Shown: positions 1-10,068, numbered from the stretch's first letter. The stretch is DNA of 64,000 bases from Deltaproteobacteria bacterium ADurb.Bin207 (GCA_002070115.1 MWCO01000004.1:100679-164678); one strand, 5' to 3'. A program made the numbers and translations. Notes: generated from the letters alone by a model not told the origin.

Positions 1-322
1 ATTCCACGCCATCGAGCAACATTTTTCGCGTGATGACGGCGCGCAATTGCGGAGGACTCGCCGAAACGAAGTAAAGAGGCGCGCAAGCAAATGCGGCGGT
101 GGTTCCTCGACGAATACCTCGCAGCACCTCGGGCATTCCAGCGATGGCTTGTTTGTCCACCGCAAACTCGATGGGGATTCTGGCCATGTACTTGGGCTGT
201 GAAAAACGTGTGGCCAGATAGGTTTTGTCGATATCCCAAATGAAAACGGGACCATCATAGTCCAGAGAAAAAATCCGGTCGTCGACGACGCTCAGGGGAT
301 AGCAACAAGGGTGGGACTTCAT
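1..322 (-). CDS. APP1-like phosphatidate phosphatase domain protein (partial, runs off left edge)
   Basis: Only the first 107 codons lie in the window. The protein has an acidic HAD-type motif DIDKT (residues 30-34, preceded by FIW) and a downstream FVSASPPQL block, matching the catalytic signatures of the APP1/DUF2183 phosphatidate phosphatase family (family knowledge: DxDxT nucleophile, lipid phosphate hydrolysis). The ATG overlaps the gpsA stop by 4 bp (ATGA at 319-322), so it is translationally coupled as the third gene of a plsB-like, gpsA, phosphatase operon. A role in phospholipid turnover is inferred from that context. The C-terminal part cannot be seen. Confidence 0.7.
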   Translation of the reverse strand, partial: MKSHPCCYPLSVVDDRIFSLDYDGPVFIWDIDKTYLATRFSQPKYMARIPIEFAVDKQAIAGMPEVLRGIRRGTTAAFACAPLYFVSASPPQLRAVITRKMLLDGVE

Positions 323-1341
323 CGGTATCGCAACGTCGACAGTTCGTCGCCGACGGGCAAACGCATCAATTCACCGAACGCGCCAGTCGCATTTTTTCCA
401 TCGAAGAGCACTGAATACACAGCCTGACAGATGGGCAAATGAAGACCGGCGGCAGCGGCTCGTCGATGCACTGCATCGGTCGTGGGAACACCTTCAGCGG
501 TGAATTTCAGCTCACGCAAGATCGTGTCGAGGTCCTTGCCTAGAGCCAGACGCTCTCCCACCCGGTGGTTGCGACTCAGCTTGGAATTGCACGTGGCCAC
601 CAGGTCTCCGATACCGGCCAGGCCGCCGAAGGTAAATACATCGGCTCCGAGATGAGTGCCCAACCAGGCCATTTCACTGAGTCCTCGCGTGATGACGAGA
701 GAGCGAGCGTTATCTCCGAAACCCAGGCCATCGGCGACTCCCGCGGCAATGGCGATGATGTTTTTGAAAGCGCCTCCCACTTCGACACCCACCACATCGC
801 GACCACCATAGACGCGAAGATGGCTGTGAGAGAACAAAGCTTGCACGCCGTGGACGACTTCATCGTAGGGCGATGCGATCACCGAGCCGGAGGGGTGACC
901 TTGCATGAGTTCCGCGGCGAGATTGGGTCCCGACAGCACTCCGATTTTCAGCGCGCAGGTTTCTTCTCGTAAAATCTGAGACATACGCGCAAAGGTGGCG
1001 GCTTCGATCCCTTTGGTGGCATGCACCAAAAGCTGATCTCCTCGAAGATGCTCACCCACGGTCCTTGCCACCTCGCGAAAGGATTTGGAGGGTATCGCCA
1101 TGAGCACCACGGTTGCTCCCTGCACAGCCAATTGCATATCCGTGGTAGCTTGCAGATGGTCTGGCAACCGCGCCTCCCCCAGGTACGCTCCGTTGGTATG
1201 CGCTTGATTGATCTCGTTGGCCTGCTGCTCGCGACGCACCCACATCCGCACGCGATGACCTTGCGCGGCTGCGATCATGGCAAGCGCCGAACCAAAGCTT
1301 CCCCCTCCGACGATGCATAAATCGGTAGTCATGGCTGTCAT
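319..1341 (-). CDS. gpsA: Glycerol-3-phosphate dehydrogenase [NAD(P)+]
   Basis: This 340-aa protein is of normal length for GpsA, the cytosolic enzyme that reduces dihydroxyacetone phosphate to sn-glycerol 3-phosphate for phospholipid synthesis. The N-terminal Rossmann motif GGGSFGSA is at residues 12-19. The motifs HATKGIE, GPNLAAEL, GGAFKNIIAIAAG (with the catalytic-site Lys) and GLAGIGDL follow in the family order. The start ATG overlaps the stop of the upstream acyltransferase gene (ATGA, 1338-1341), and the stop overlaps the next gene in the same way. A second in-frame ATG four codons downstream is possible, but the coupling favours the first. The product feeds directly into the acyltransferase encoded just upstream. 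Confidence 0.96.
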   Translation of the reverse strand: MTAMTTDLCIVGGGSFGSALAMIAAAQGHRVRMWVRREQQANEINQAHTNGAYLGEARLPDHLQATTDMQLAVQGATVVLMAIPSKSFREVARTVGEHLRGDQLLVHATKGIEAATFARMSQILREETCALKIGVLSGPNLAAELMQGHPSGSVIASPYDEVVHGVQALFSHSHLRVYGGRDVVGVEVGGAFKNIIAIAAGVADGLGFGDNARSLVITRGLSEMAWLGTHLGADVFTFGGLAGIGDLVATCNSKLSRNHRVGERLALGKDLDTILRELKFTAEGVPTTDAVHRRAAAAGLHLPICQAVYSVLFDGKNATGAFGELMRLPVGDELSTLRYR

Positions 1342-2945
1342 GACAGCTCCGCCTGTAGCTCCGCCACATGCCCATCGAGACGGTTTTGATAGAAATAGAT
1401 GAGGTTTCGGTCCTCATGAAAGAGCCGATCCCCCCGTCGTTCGATGGCCGCGCGGCGATGATAGGAACTCAAGTGGGCCAAGGCGTAATGAACGAGCGTG
1501 GGCGTTTCGAACTCACGCAACGGCAGGTCGAGCCGAACGCGTTCACGGTCCGCGAGGCGTCGAAGGGCCTCTCTCACCTTGTCGATGCGCCCATAGGCTT
1601 CGGGAATGGGAATGCTTTCCTCAGCTCCTCCAGTTCGCAACAAGCGATACAGGTCCATTCCCTGGGATTTTTCTTGTAACCAGCGAAACACGACGTGACA
1701 AAGCACGTTGGTTGTCTTCAGCATCGTGTGTTTGCGATAGGACTGCACGATCGCATGGGCGAGTTCGCGCGTATATTCTCCGTCCCGTTGCGCATCGAGT
1801 TGGACTATTCCGTTTTTGATGACGTAACGCGTTCGATCGATCGGTCGGTCTCGGAAATCGCGGGACACACCATCGTCGTCCACACGGTTTCCGAAAACAT
1901 CGAGAGGCTCGCCTAACACAACGTGGATTTTCGATTGGAGGGAGAAGAGTTTTTTGGTGAAGTCGAGGATGACCTTGGGCTTGGAAAACTCATCGTCTTC
2001 AATGATGTACCGAGCTTTTCCGGCCTCTTTCAGGTAATCCGCGATGAGCGTTTCGGCTTCGAGAACGAGTTCGTAGTTGATGGTGCATGGCACGACGAAG
2101 ATGTCGGGGCGGACTTTTTTTTCGATGAGGTTGCGCACGTAGGCGTCCAAGCCCATGCCAAGCAGGCCTAGTTTCAAGCCTTGTTCTACACGACCGGACC
2201 GACTGCGCGTTCCTCCCGGAAAGAACAGATTGTGATACCCCAGTTCCATGCTGCAGCCGGCATACGCCTTCAGCACATCCTTGTAGATTTTGGCTTTTTT
2301 CCGTCGATCGACTCTGTAGGCCCCCAAATTATGCATGAAAAATCCGATCAGCTTGTTGCTGAACAGATTCAATCCCGCACCGTACAAATGCGGGGGAAGG
2401 CCCATGCGCCAGATGGCATATCCCATCAGAATCGAGTCCAGATTGCTCGAATGGGTGGGGACCATGACCAACGTTGCTTTTTGTGCGAGGGACTTGACCC
2501 GTTGGACGTGGCCCGAAACTTCAAATTGCTCTTCCAAATCCGACATGCCCAGCGGGATGGACTGCACCAACTTGATGGGACTCAACGCATTGAGCAGAAG
2601 ATTCAACCCCACCGGGACCAAACGCGTGGACAGCGCGTACACCCGGGGATCGAAATGACCCGTCACCTCTTGCACGAATCGATGCGTGATCTGTTTGAGC
2701 GCCTTGCGCTGGCTCTGCACATCCATCCGCAACGAACGGGTATGCATCCGCTCATAAAACGCCAACTGCTCGCTTTTGGAAGGGCCGTCCGGCTCGGTTT
2801 CGAGACGTTTTCGCTCTTCGTATAGCGTGTCGAATACAGCCTGCTCCACACGTTGCGCATCTGTACCAACCTCGTCGAGGACACGCTGGACAACCTCGAC
2901 CTGAACCCGTTCCTTGTCTTTCCGGTTCACCTGATAGCCACCCAT
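1338..2945 (-). CDS. PlsB-like glycerol-3-phosphate 1-O-acyltransferase
   Basis: The 535-aa protein has the glycerolipid acyltransferase blocks in order. Block I is VPTHSSNLDS (HxxxxD, around residues 163-171), where His and Asp form the catalytic pair. Block III is FFPGGTRSRSG, around residues 243-253. This is the PlsB class that acylates glycerol 3-phosphate at sn-1. It is shorter than the E. coli enzyme (about 800 aa) and no clear membrane span is seen, so it probably associates peripherally. It is the first gene of a three-gene lipid operon and is followed by gpsA with a 4-bp overlap. The ATG at 2945 has no strong ribosome-binding site. A related role on lysophosphatidate or dihydroxyacetone phosphate is less likely. 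Confidence 0.87.
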   Translation of the reverse strand: MGGYQVNRKDKERVQVEVVQRVLDEVGTDAQRVEQAVFDTLYEERKRLETEPDGPSKSEQLAFYERMHTRSLRMDVQSQRKALKQITHRFVQEVTGHFDPRVYALSTRLVPVGLNLLLNALSPIKLVQSIPLGMSDLEEQFEVSGHVQRVKSLAQKATLVMVPTHSSNLDSILMGYAIWRMGLPPHLYGAGLNLFSNKLIGFFMHNLGAYRVDRRKKAKIYKDVLKAYAGCSMELGYHNLFFPGGTRSRSGRVEQGLKLGLLGMGLDAYVRNLIEKKVRPDIFVVPCTINYELVLEAETLIADYLKEAGKARYIIEDDEFSKPKVILDFTKKLFSLQSKIHVVLGEPLDVFGNRVDDDGVSRDFRDRPIDRTRYVIKNGIVQLDAQRDGEYTRELAHAIVQSYRKHTMLKTTNVLCHVVFRWLQEKSQGMDLYRLLRTGGAEESIPIPEAYGRIDKVREALRRLADRERVRLDLPLREFETPTLVHYALAHLSSYHRRAAIERRGDRLFHEDRNLIYFYQNRLDGHVAELQAELS

Positions 2946-3237
2946 TCGAGAAGAGTTGGCCTATCACATCACGCAAGTAATCCTTGGTCAACCAAGAGCA
3001 TGAGCCGCACAGCTTCCCGGCAATCGGCTGTAATATACTGAAATTACAACGAATTTTTTCACGCCTCTTGCTATCCTGTCCCAAGGTTTTCATACAAGAT
3101 ATTGAATCCCTCGGTGCTGTGCCCGCCCTAGCGACCGGAATCCATTCCTCCCAAGCGGGCGCAAGTATTTGTATATAGAAATAAATCGAATTGTCGCCAG
3201 GGGATAACCGAAGTCACGGTTTCATCCAGGAGATCAG

Positions 3238-5607
3238 ATGAGCGAGCGCTTTCGAGTCGAGCAGGAATCCCCCGCGGAATCCATGAGACGTCCTGATGAA
3301 CACCCCTGGGCCCCGGTCCTTGAAAAAGCGTTCGACGCTTGCCCGCACCCTTTGGTGATTTTGCACCGCACAGACCACACGATTCTCGAAATCAATCAGG
3401 CGATGAGCCGAGTCACTGGTTTTTCTCGCGATCAAATCGTCGGACGAACCCTAACGGACATAGAGTTGTTCAAGGGAAAGGCCGAGGGGCAAAGCATCGA
3501 CGACGTCCTTTCCTTCTTCGAAAACTCCGTTGCCAATCATCCTGTTCGCCTGCATGCCGTCGCGGGCAACACCATCGAATGTCTGTTGTCTGCCGCACCT
3601 TTCCACGCGAACGATGAGCCCTACGTCGTCATGTCCTTCGAGGACAGCCATGATCGTCTCGACGTGGAAAAAGCGCTGGAAGTCACTCAACAACGCCTCG
3701 AATTGGCGTTTGAAGGTTCCTCGACGGCGCTTTGGGAGTGGTCCCTTCCCGACGATACGGGTTTTTCGATTGCGTATTATGAATCGATGCTTGGGTATCC
3801 CGAAGGGAGTCTCGCGCGGGGATTGAATCAAGTGCGTGCGTTGATTCATCCGGAAGACGTCGAAGCCGCGATCCAAGCGCTGCGCGAGCATGTCAAAGGG
3901 GCGGCAACCTCGTGGTCCGAGGAATTCCGCGTCATGACACGCGCGGGTCGTTGGATATGGGTCCATGCTTCCGGACGCATCGTTGCTTCTTCGCTCGACG
4001 GCAAACCGACGCGGTTGGCGGGTACGTTGCGGGACGTAACGATGAGCAAGCAAGTCGAGGAGGCACTTCGTCTCGAAAGCGATCGTTTTCAATCGCTCGT
4101 ACACAATTCGTTCGACATTGTGTTGGTGGTCGATGCCCGGGGACTCATCAAGTATGTGACACCATCGACGGTTCAGTTGCTTGGCTATGAAGCCGACGCC
4201 ATCGTTGGCACCAACGCTTTTTCGTATGTTCATCCCGATGATACCGAGTTTCTCATTCGGGAGTTCAACCAAGACGTTCTCACCAAGACGAACAAGGGAA
4301 TTCCTTCTGCGTTTCGCGCATGGAAAGCCGATGGTCGAGTGATCCAACTGGAAGGATTGGCGACGAATATGTTGGAGAATCCAGCCATCAGCGGGGTGGT
4401 CATCGTCGCCCGGGACGTGACGGAACGCCGTCAGATGGAGGCTCGAATCCTTCAGGCGCAGAAGCTCGAGAGCTTGGGGGTATTGGCGGGAGGCGTTGCC
4501 CATGATTTCAACAATCTGCTGACATCGATTCTTGGCAACACGAGCCTCGCGGCTCAGACGCTTGGGCAAGACAGTTCCGCGCAGACACTGCTCGACCGGG
4601 TGCAAACCGCCGCGCGTCGTGCCGCTGAATTGACCCGCCAACTTCTAACGTTTTCCGGGCATCATTCGGTGCAGGGTCACCCTGTGCATTTGGGTGAGCT
4701 AACCCATGAAATCGCGGAACTCATGCGTGTGAGCATCGGCCGCAATCGAACGTTGGACCTTGCTATGCCAGAGGATCTGCCTGCTGTCCTCGCCGATGCC
4801 ACCCAATTGCGTCAAGTGGTGATGAATCTCATCGTGAATGCGGCTGAGTCTTACGGCGACGCATCAGGACAGGTACGCGTGCAGATCGGTGAGCGCCATT
4901 GCGATGACCAATGTCTGCGCTCTTGCAACTTCGTTTCGGACCAAGCCTCCGGTGGACATTACGTATATGTCTCTGTGAGCGACGATGGCAAAGGTATGGC
5001 ATCGGAGACGGTGGCACGTATTTTCGACCCGTTCTTCACCACCAAATTCACGGGCCGCGGGCTTGGATTGTCGTCTGTGCTCGGCACCATTCGTAGTCAT
5101 GGTGGAGCGATTTGCGTCCAATCCAAACCCGGACACGGCTCCACGTTTACGGTCCTGCTTCCTGCCGACAAACAGAAAACACCAATTTCAGGCCTCGAAG
5201 CCAGACATAACACGCCCGTTGTCGTACCACAGCAAGGTACGATTCTCGTCGTCGACGACGAAGCGGTCATTCGCGATTTTTGCGTAGCTGGACTGAAAAC
5301 CGCGGGATTACATGCGTTGAGCGCTTCCGATGGTCCCTCTGCCATCGAGACGCTTCACACTCTCGGCGATGACCTCCGTTTGGTATTGCTCGACTTGACC
5401 ATGCCCAACACCAACACCGATCAGGTGATTGCATCGATTCGGGAACACTCGCCACAGCTTCCCATCCTGTTGACGAGCGGACACGCCGAATCTCATGTTT
5501 TGTCTCGAATCAAGAATCTAAACGAAACCCGCTTTCTGCCCAAGCCGTTCTGTTTGCATGAACTACTCGATGCCGTGCGCGACGCATTGCAGGAGCCCAC
5601 AGGGTAG
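3238..5607 (+). CDS. Hybrid sensor histidine kinase with three PAS domains and a receiver
   Basis: The 789-aa protein has no membrane span or signal peptide, so it is a cytoplasmic sensor. Three PAS domains lie at about residues 25-140, 150-275 and 280-395. A HisKA segment follows with GGVAHDFNNLL, the phospho-acceptor being His422. The ATP-binding domain at about 510-640 has VVMNLIVNAAES (N box), SDDGKGM (G1) and GRGLGLSS (G2). A C-terminal receiver at about 660-785 has DDE, the acceptor Asp719 in LLDLTMP, and the Lys in KPF. A good ribosome-binding site (AGGAG at 3226-3230) supports the ATG. No cognate response regulator or output gene is adjacent, so the target is unknown. Such orphan hybrids are common in myxobacteria. 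Confidence 0.93.
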   Translation: MSERFRVEQESPAESMRRPDEHPWAPVLEKAFDACPHPLVILHRTDHTILEINQAMSRVTGFSRDQIVGRTLTDIELFKGKAEGQSIDDVLSFFENSVANHPVRLHAVAGNTIECLLSAAPFHANDEPYVVMSFEDSHDRLDVEKALEVTQQRLELAFEGSSTALWEWSLPDDTGFSIAYYESMLGYPEGSLARGLNQVRALIHPEDVEAAIQALREHVKGAATSWSEEFRVMTRAGRWIWVHASGRIVASSLDGKPTRLAGTLRDVTMSKQVEEALRLESDRFQSLVHNSFDIVLVVDARGLIKYVTPSTVQLLGYEADAIVGTNAFSYVHPDDTEFLIREFNQDVLTKTNKGIPSAFRAWKADGRVIQLEGLATNMLENPAISGVVIVARDVTERRQMEARILQAQKLESLGVLAGGVAHDFNNLLTSILGNTSLAAQTLGQDSSAQTLLDRVQTAARRAAELTRQLLTFSGHHSVQGHPVHLGELTHEIAELMRVSIGRNRTLDLAMPEDLPAVLADATQLRQVVMNLIVNAAESYGDASGQVRVQIGERHCDDQCLRSCNFVSDQASGGHYVYVSVSDDGKGMASETVARIFDPFFTTKFTGRGLGLSSVLGTIRSHGGAICVQSKPGHGSTFTVLLPADKQKTPISGLEARHNTPVVVPQQGTILVVDDEAVIRDFCVAGLKTAGLHALSASDGPSAIETLHTLGDDLRLVLLDLTMPNTNTDQVIASIREHSPQLPILLTSGHAESHVLSRIKNLNETRFLPKPFCLHELLDAVRDALQEPTG

Positions 5608-5611
5608 CGCA

Positions 5612-7132
5612 TCAGTAGCGTGGGGCATTTCGTGCGGCTTCGCAAAGCCAGGAACGGGCGGCATCGGTGGGCAGAGCAGGAGGCGGTTTGGCTTCACAGG
5701 CGCACTCCGAACTCCAGGGATTCAACGAAAGTCCACGAAAAAAGGCATATTCCGCACCTACTCCGTCATGGCGCTCTTCCCGCATCCGGCCCAGAAGCGA
5801 GAAGGCTTCCGCGTGGGGGGCCATGGGGGGCCCAGCCTGTCGTAGCAGATTCCAAGCGCTATCCACGTCTCCATGACGAAGGCTTGCTTTCGCTAGCAAG
5901 TACCGGATTTGCAAGTCATTGGGCCATCGTTCCTCGGCAGTCTGAAGCAAACGAGCCGCCGCAGCGCCGTGTCCTCTTTCCAGCAGCAGACGCCCCAATC
6001 GCACATCGCGAAGCACGAGCGCATCCGGTCCGCGCTCACGGGACAGCTCGCTGGGCACGGGTCGTGGTGTCCCTGTTAACCACGCTCGCCATGCCTGTTG
6101 CCAAGCTTGTAGGTCGCGCCCGGTCATCGACGCGAGCACTTCCGAAACACCTTCCGATGGACCTGCTTCGCGCAGCCGAGGAATCAGTTCCACCAACATC
6201 TGTTCACCGAGTTCGGATAGCAGGAACCGGAGAAAACTCTCCACCTGGGCATAGACCACCAAGGCGTGGGTTGGGGAAGGCAGCAACGCCACGGAAGGAC
6301 CCAGGTCATCGAAGTCCCGTGCCAGGTTCTTCGAGATTCCCGCAGCCGCAATATCATGGGGAGAAGGATATGGATCGTAGTCGTCGGGGCGACGCCACCG
6401 CTTCTCGAAGGTTTTCGCCACTCCTTCTTGCAACCACAAGGGAGCCCGATCCCGTGTTCCCATCCCCAGCGCAATATGAGTAAGCTCATGCGCAAGGGTA
6501 TCCATCCACGGATAGCCAGCGCTCATCGCGCGAGGAGAAACCATCGTTACCCGTCCCCAATTGGCGATGGCCACCGTTCCGGTCGTGCGCGCGGCATCTT
6601 CCGGAAGACCAGTCATTTTTGCCAAGGAAAAATGATCGCGCACGAGTTCCACATACATGGGTCGCGGAAGCTCCACACCAAGTCCTTGTCGCAACGACGA
6701 TCGTGATGCATCGATGACTTCCGAGATGAACGGGACCAAGGGCTGGTCATGGTCATCCTGCATGCGCACGATGACGTCGTGGTGGATATCATGCACGACG
6801 AAGGCGCCCGCGACGGCCTGAGCGCTATCTCGCGCGAGTTGGCCGAGTTGTGCGCCTTGGGCAATTGCGGCGACATCGGGCCGCTCCAGGATGCGCGCGG
6901 CTTCTTCGTAACGTGTGGAAAACAGTAGTAATTTCCCGTATTCGAGAGCTGCTTGCGGATCGGACAAGGCACCTTGGAGCCATGGCTCCGCCTCTTTCAG
7001 CCGGAGTTCCGAAATGAGAATGCGCGCCCGGTTCGCGGGATGATCCCAAGCCGCCACGGCTTGCGCTCCGATGCATAACGACACCGCGATGCCAATCGCC
7101 TGGATGAATCCGATCCAACGCTTGTGGGTCAT
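5612..7132 (-). CDS. Secreted HExxH metallopeptidase-like (peptidase MA) protein with TPRs
   Basis: The 506-aa protein starts with a signal peptide (MTHKRWIGF, a hydrophobic core, then AQAVAA). A gluzincin-type zinc site LAHELTHIAL lies near residue 215 and is followed by LQEGVAK, whose Glu fits the third ligand of the peptidase-MA-like family. The C-terminal 120 residues look like TPR helices (VRLGRLLLERGHGAAAARLLQTA and the next repeat). The substrate is unknown. The start overlaps the stop of the DUF4175-like gene by 4 bp (7129-7132), so the two are co-expressed and probably act together at the envelope. The stop lies only 4 bp from the convergent kinase gene. Confidence 0.75.
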   Translation of the reverse strand: MTHKRWIGFIQAIGIAVSLCIGAQAVAAWDHPANRARILISELRLKEAEPWLQGALSDPQAALEYGKLLLFSTRYEEAARILERPDVAAIAQGAQLGQLARDSAQAVAGAFVVHDIHHDVIVRMQDDHDQPLVPFISEVIDASRSSLRQGLGVELPRPMYVELVRDHFSLAKMTGLPEDAARTTGTVAIANWGRVTMVSPRAMSAGYPWMDTLAHELTHIALGMGTRDRAPLWLQEGVAKTFEKRWRRPDDYDPYPSPHDIAAAGISKNLARDFDDLGPSVALLPSPTHALVVYAQVESFLRFLLSELGEQMLVELIPRLREAGPSEGVSEVLASMTGRDLQAWQQAWRAWLTGTPRPVPSELSRERGPDALVLRDVRLGRLLLERGHGAAAARLLQTAEERWPNDLQIRYLLAKASLRHGDVDSAWNLLRQAGPPMAPHAEAFSLLGRMREERHDGVGAEYAFFRGLSLNPWSSECACEAKPPPALPTDAARSWLCEAARNAPRY

Positions 7133-10068
7133 CGCAACAATCCCTCCGAGTATCGACGAACTGCCTCGCGAAGGGATGGGTCGGCAGGGTGCGAAAGGCC
7201 GTCCATCACACGTCGTCGAAAGGATTCCGGACCGGTGAAGGCTTCGGCTTTGGGGATATCGACAGGTCCTTTGGCGATGTTTTTTCCATCCCCCTCGCCA
7301 TGCGCATCCCGTTGACCTTCGAGGCTTTCGGCGTGGGACGGGTTGGTCTGCGGGGAGGGTGTATTGGAATTGGCGGTATCCTGCATGGATTCGCTAGCCA
7401 TTTCGAGCCATCGCTGTGCCATGCGTTGCAAGGTCATGGCCTGGTCGCCATCGGCTCTGTCGAGGGCTCGGGCGGCTTCCCGCATGTGCGATTCCGCGCG
7501 TTCGATGAGTTCCACGGTGGAAAGAGGGATTGGTTCTTGTCCCGATCGCGCGCGTTTCAACACATCTTTGGCGCGGTCGGCCAACTCCCGCTGCCGCTCG
7601 GACTCGGTCTTCAATCGTTGTTTCCCTTGTTCTGATGCGGATTTCCGCATGGCGTCGAGTTGCTCGCGCACCCAGCGTTGTTCACGTTCGAGGGTTTCTC
7701 GCGCCCGAACCACCTCCCGGCTCAGGGAAGAAGGTTGACCAAATAGATCTCGTTCTCGCTGACCGAGGAGCACGGCTTGCTCGGCGGCTTTCAAGGCATT
7801 GCTTGCCGCTTGGTCCGCTTCCGATAGTGCAGTTCGCTCCAACGCCGCCGCCATACGCTCGGCCTGCTCGCGCAGCACCATGGCGGCCCCTTCGAGCGAA
7901 GACATATCGGACGAGGAAGTAGGCAAGCCGCGCACCGAATCTCTCACGATGCGCGCGTGTTCGCGGGCCAGATCGTGAAGCCCTTGCATGTCGATGGATT
8001 GCATCGCCTCGGCAATGGCTTGCTGCACTTCCTCCATCCGAGAAGCGTGGTCCTTGGCAAGCTTTTCGATCTCATCGCCTTCTGAGTCGAACGATTCCAT
8101 GTCTCCGTCGCCCGCGGAAGCGTCATCCAGCCCCGGCATGCCGCCGCTTTCCGTACCAGAACGCCCTCCTCCTCCGGAAAACGATGGGTGGGGAGAGCGT
8201 AATCGTGCGGCCAAGTGCAACGCCGCGGATTCAGCGCATTGGGTGTCGTCACGATGCATACACCGTTGAATGTTTCGTACACCCATGGCCACGATTTCGC
8301 CCAAGTCGCCTCCCAATCCTCCAAGGCGAAGCATGGAACCGCTTCCTCCACGCAAAACCTCCAAGGATGCATCCAGGCGAACCCTGCCTCGTTGCGATTC
8401 GGATTGGCGAATCTGTCTGGCGCCCTCCGCAGCCTCATCCGCTACATCCGCCAGTTTTCGTGCAATGGCGATCGAATCACGAGTCGACAGCGTTCTTGTA
8501 GCCACATCGAGGGCCAACGCCACATCACCGGTTACGTCTTGCAATCGCCTAAGACCGCTACGGCAAGCCTGTTCGGAGAGCGTGGGGCATGCGCCATCCG
8601 TAGCCTTTCGCAATCGTTCGAGTTGTCCTTGGATGAATGCGCGCATGCGACGAGACACCACGATCCCTCCGTAGGACTGCTGTGAAACCTGATTTGCGGC
8701 TTGTTCGAAAGAGGCATGCGCCTTTGTTTCTTTGGTATTCAACGCCGCCCGATCCTCGTGTTGGCTCGGCGCTTCGCGTCGTAGGCGTGACGCCAACAGG
8801 TCGAGCAAGTCATTTCGAAGGGATTGCACGGCTTCGAAACGCAATGCTTCTTCTTCACCAACCGCGGGGGGAAGCACGACAATGGGCTGACTTTTCCCCC
8901 AAGAAGGCCCTCCCACGGCATTGTTGTCGCGCGCTTCGATGGTGACTTCCACGGGTGTATGAGCTTGCACGAGCACGCGATCCTGACGGTGCAACACCGT
9001 GGCACCACGATCGAACGTCAACGTACCATCATGTTTGGCCAGCGATCGTCGTGATTCCTTACCTGCCGTACGCAACACCAATTCCACGTGCGTCAAGCCA
9101 TGATCGTCAGTGATTTCGTAGCGGATGGGAACTTCTTGGATGTCGAGCAAACGAACGGTCCTCGGAGTATCGTCGACGATCACCTTTGGTGCCTCGTCTT
9201 CGAGGGCTACCACGCGCAGGCTGGTGCTTTGGGCGATGAGGACATCGCCGAAACGAGCGGCGATCTCGAGTGTTGCATCATGCTCGACGGTCCAGGTCGC
9301 GACGATTCCCCCTTTTGCATCATCCACGAACGGGGTTTCCCGTTTTCCGTCGGTAAGCACGAGCGTGCGTCCATCAAAGCGCGGCCGTGCGTGAACCGAG
9401 AGTTTCGTTCCCACGGGTTGGTAGGTCTCGTCGAACGCCATCGCGTGTTGGATCGATTCGCCGAGATAGGCCGGGGGTTGAATATCGACGACCGCGGATT
9501 CGACCCAATCGATATCGATGGGCGCGCGACCACGGTACGCGAGCAGAACGTCGACACCTTCCGCCACACGAAGAGGGCTGTAAGCGAAGGCACCGAGGGC
9601 GAGAGCGAGGAGGGAAAGCGCTACGATTTTTGCGACATCGGCACGTTTTTTTGCGGCTTTCCACAGGGTTTCGGGGCGAATCTGAGCGAGCAGTCGTTCG
9701 AGGTGCAGATGAGCGAGCCCCGCACTCAGCGCGTCATCGGAGCCATGGGTAGTCGTGAGGAGACGCACGGCGCGAGCGGCGCGTTCGCCCAGGGAAGGGT
9801 GTTCGAGGGAGCCGAGTTTTTTCGCCAGTCGAATGAGATTACGCGCTTGGCGCTGTGCCATTTTCCGCAGGACCACAGCGATGACGCACGTCACAACGAC
9901 GATGGCGGCAGCGAGGAGGCGAGAGGATATGGTGCCGTGACGAGCGAGGTGAGCGGCAGCGACGATGATGAGCAAAAGGGAGGCGGCGAAGAGTCGTCCC
10001 CGCCATGGGCCGCAAGCGCGCTGCCACAGCGATGCCAGGTGAATGAGGCGGGGGGAAAGGGAAGACAC
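7129..10068 (-). CDS. DUF4175-like large membrane protein with coiled coils
   Basis: The frame encodes about 979 aa from a GTG at 10068. It stays open to a TTG at 10236, but the extra residues look non-coding and would collide with the glgC promoter, so the internal start is preferred; neither start has a clear ribosome-binding site. Two N-terminal membrane spans (LFAASLLLIIVAAAH and LLAAAIVVVTCVIAVVL) and a third near ALSLLALALGAFAY precede a long periplasmic part. That part contains VDIQPPAYLGE, the PPAY hallmark of DUF4175 proteins, then long Ala/Glu/Arg-rich helices predicted to form coiled coils. The biochemical function is unknown. It is coupled by ATGA to the downstream HExxH/TPR gene. 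Confidence 0.72.
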   Translation of the reverse strand: MSSLSPRLIHLASLWQRACGPWRGRLFAASLLLIIVAAAHLARHGTISSRLLAAAIVVVTCVIAVVLRKMAQRQARNLIRLAKKLGSLEHPSLGERAARAVRLLTTTHGSDDALSAGLAHLHLERLLAQIRPETLWKAAKKRADVAKIVALSLLALALGAFAYSPLRVAEGVDVLLAYRGRAPIDIDWVESAVVDIQPPAYLGESIQHAMAFDETYQPVGTKLSVHARPRFDGRTLVLTDGKRETPFVDDAKGGIVATWTVEHDATLEIAARFGDVLIAQSTSLRVVALEDEAPKVIVDDTPRTVRLLDIQEVPIRYEITDDHGLTHVELVLRTAGKESRRSLAKHDGTLTFDRGATVLHRQDRVLVQAHTPVEVTIEARDNNAVGGPSWGKSQPIVVLPPAVGEEEALRFEAVQSLRNDLLDLLASRLRREAPSQHEDRAALNTKETKAHASFEQAANQVSQQSYGGIVVSRRMRAFIQGQLERLRKATDGACPTLSEQACRSGLRRLQDVTGDVALALDVATRTLSTRDSIAIARKLADVADEAAEGARQIRQSESQRGRVRLDASLEVLRGGSGSMLRLGGLGGDLGEIVAMGVRNIQRCMHRDDTQCAESAALHLAARLRSPHPSFSGGGGRSGTESGGMPGLDDASAGDGDMESFDSEGDEIEKLAKDHASRMEEVQQAIAEAMQSIDMQGLHDLAREHARIVRDSVRGLPTSSSDMSSLEGAAMVLREQAERMAAALERTALSEADQAASNALKAAEQAVLLGQRERDLFGQPSSLSREVVRARETLEREQRWVREQLDAMRKSASEQGKQRLKTESERQRELADRAKDVLKRARSGQEPIPLSTVELIERAESHMREAARALDRADGDQAMTLQRMAQRWLEMASESMQDTANSNTPSPQTNPSHAESLEGQRDAHGEGDGKNIAKGPVDIPKAEAFTGPESFRRRVMDGLSHPADPSLREAVRRYSEGLLR

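Noticed and set aside
3451..4641. Minus-strand open frame of 396 codons inside the histidine kinase
   Set aside because: It is the complement of well-conserved PAS and HisKA coding sequence and has no domain or ribosome-binding site.
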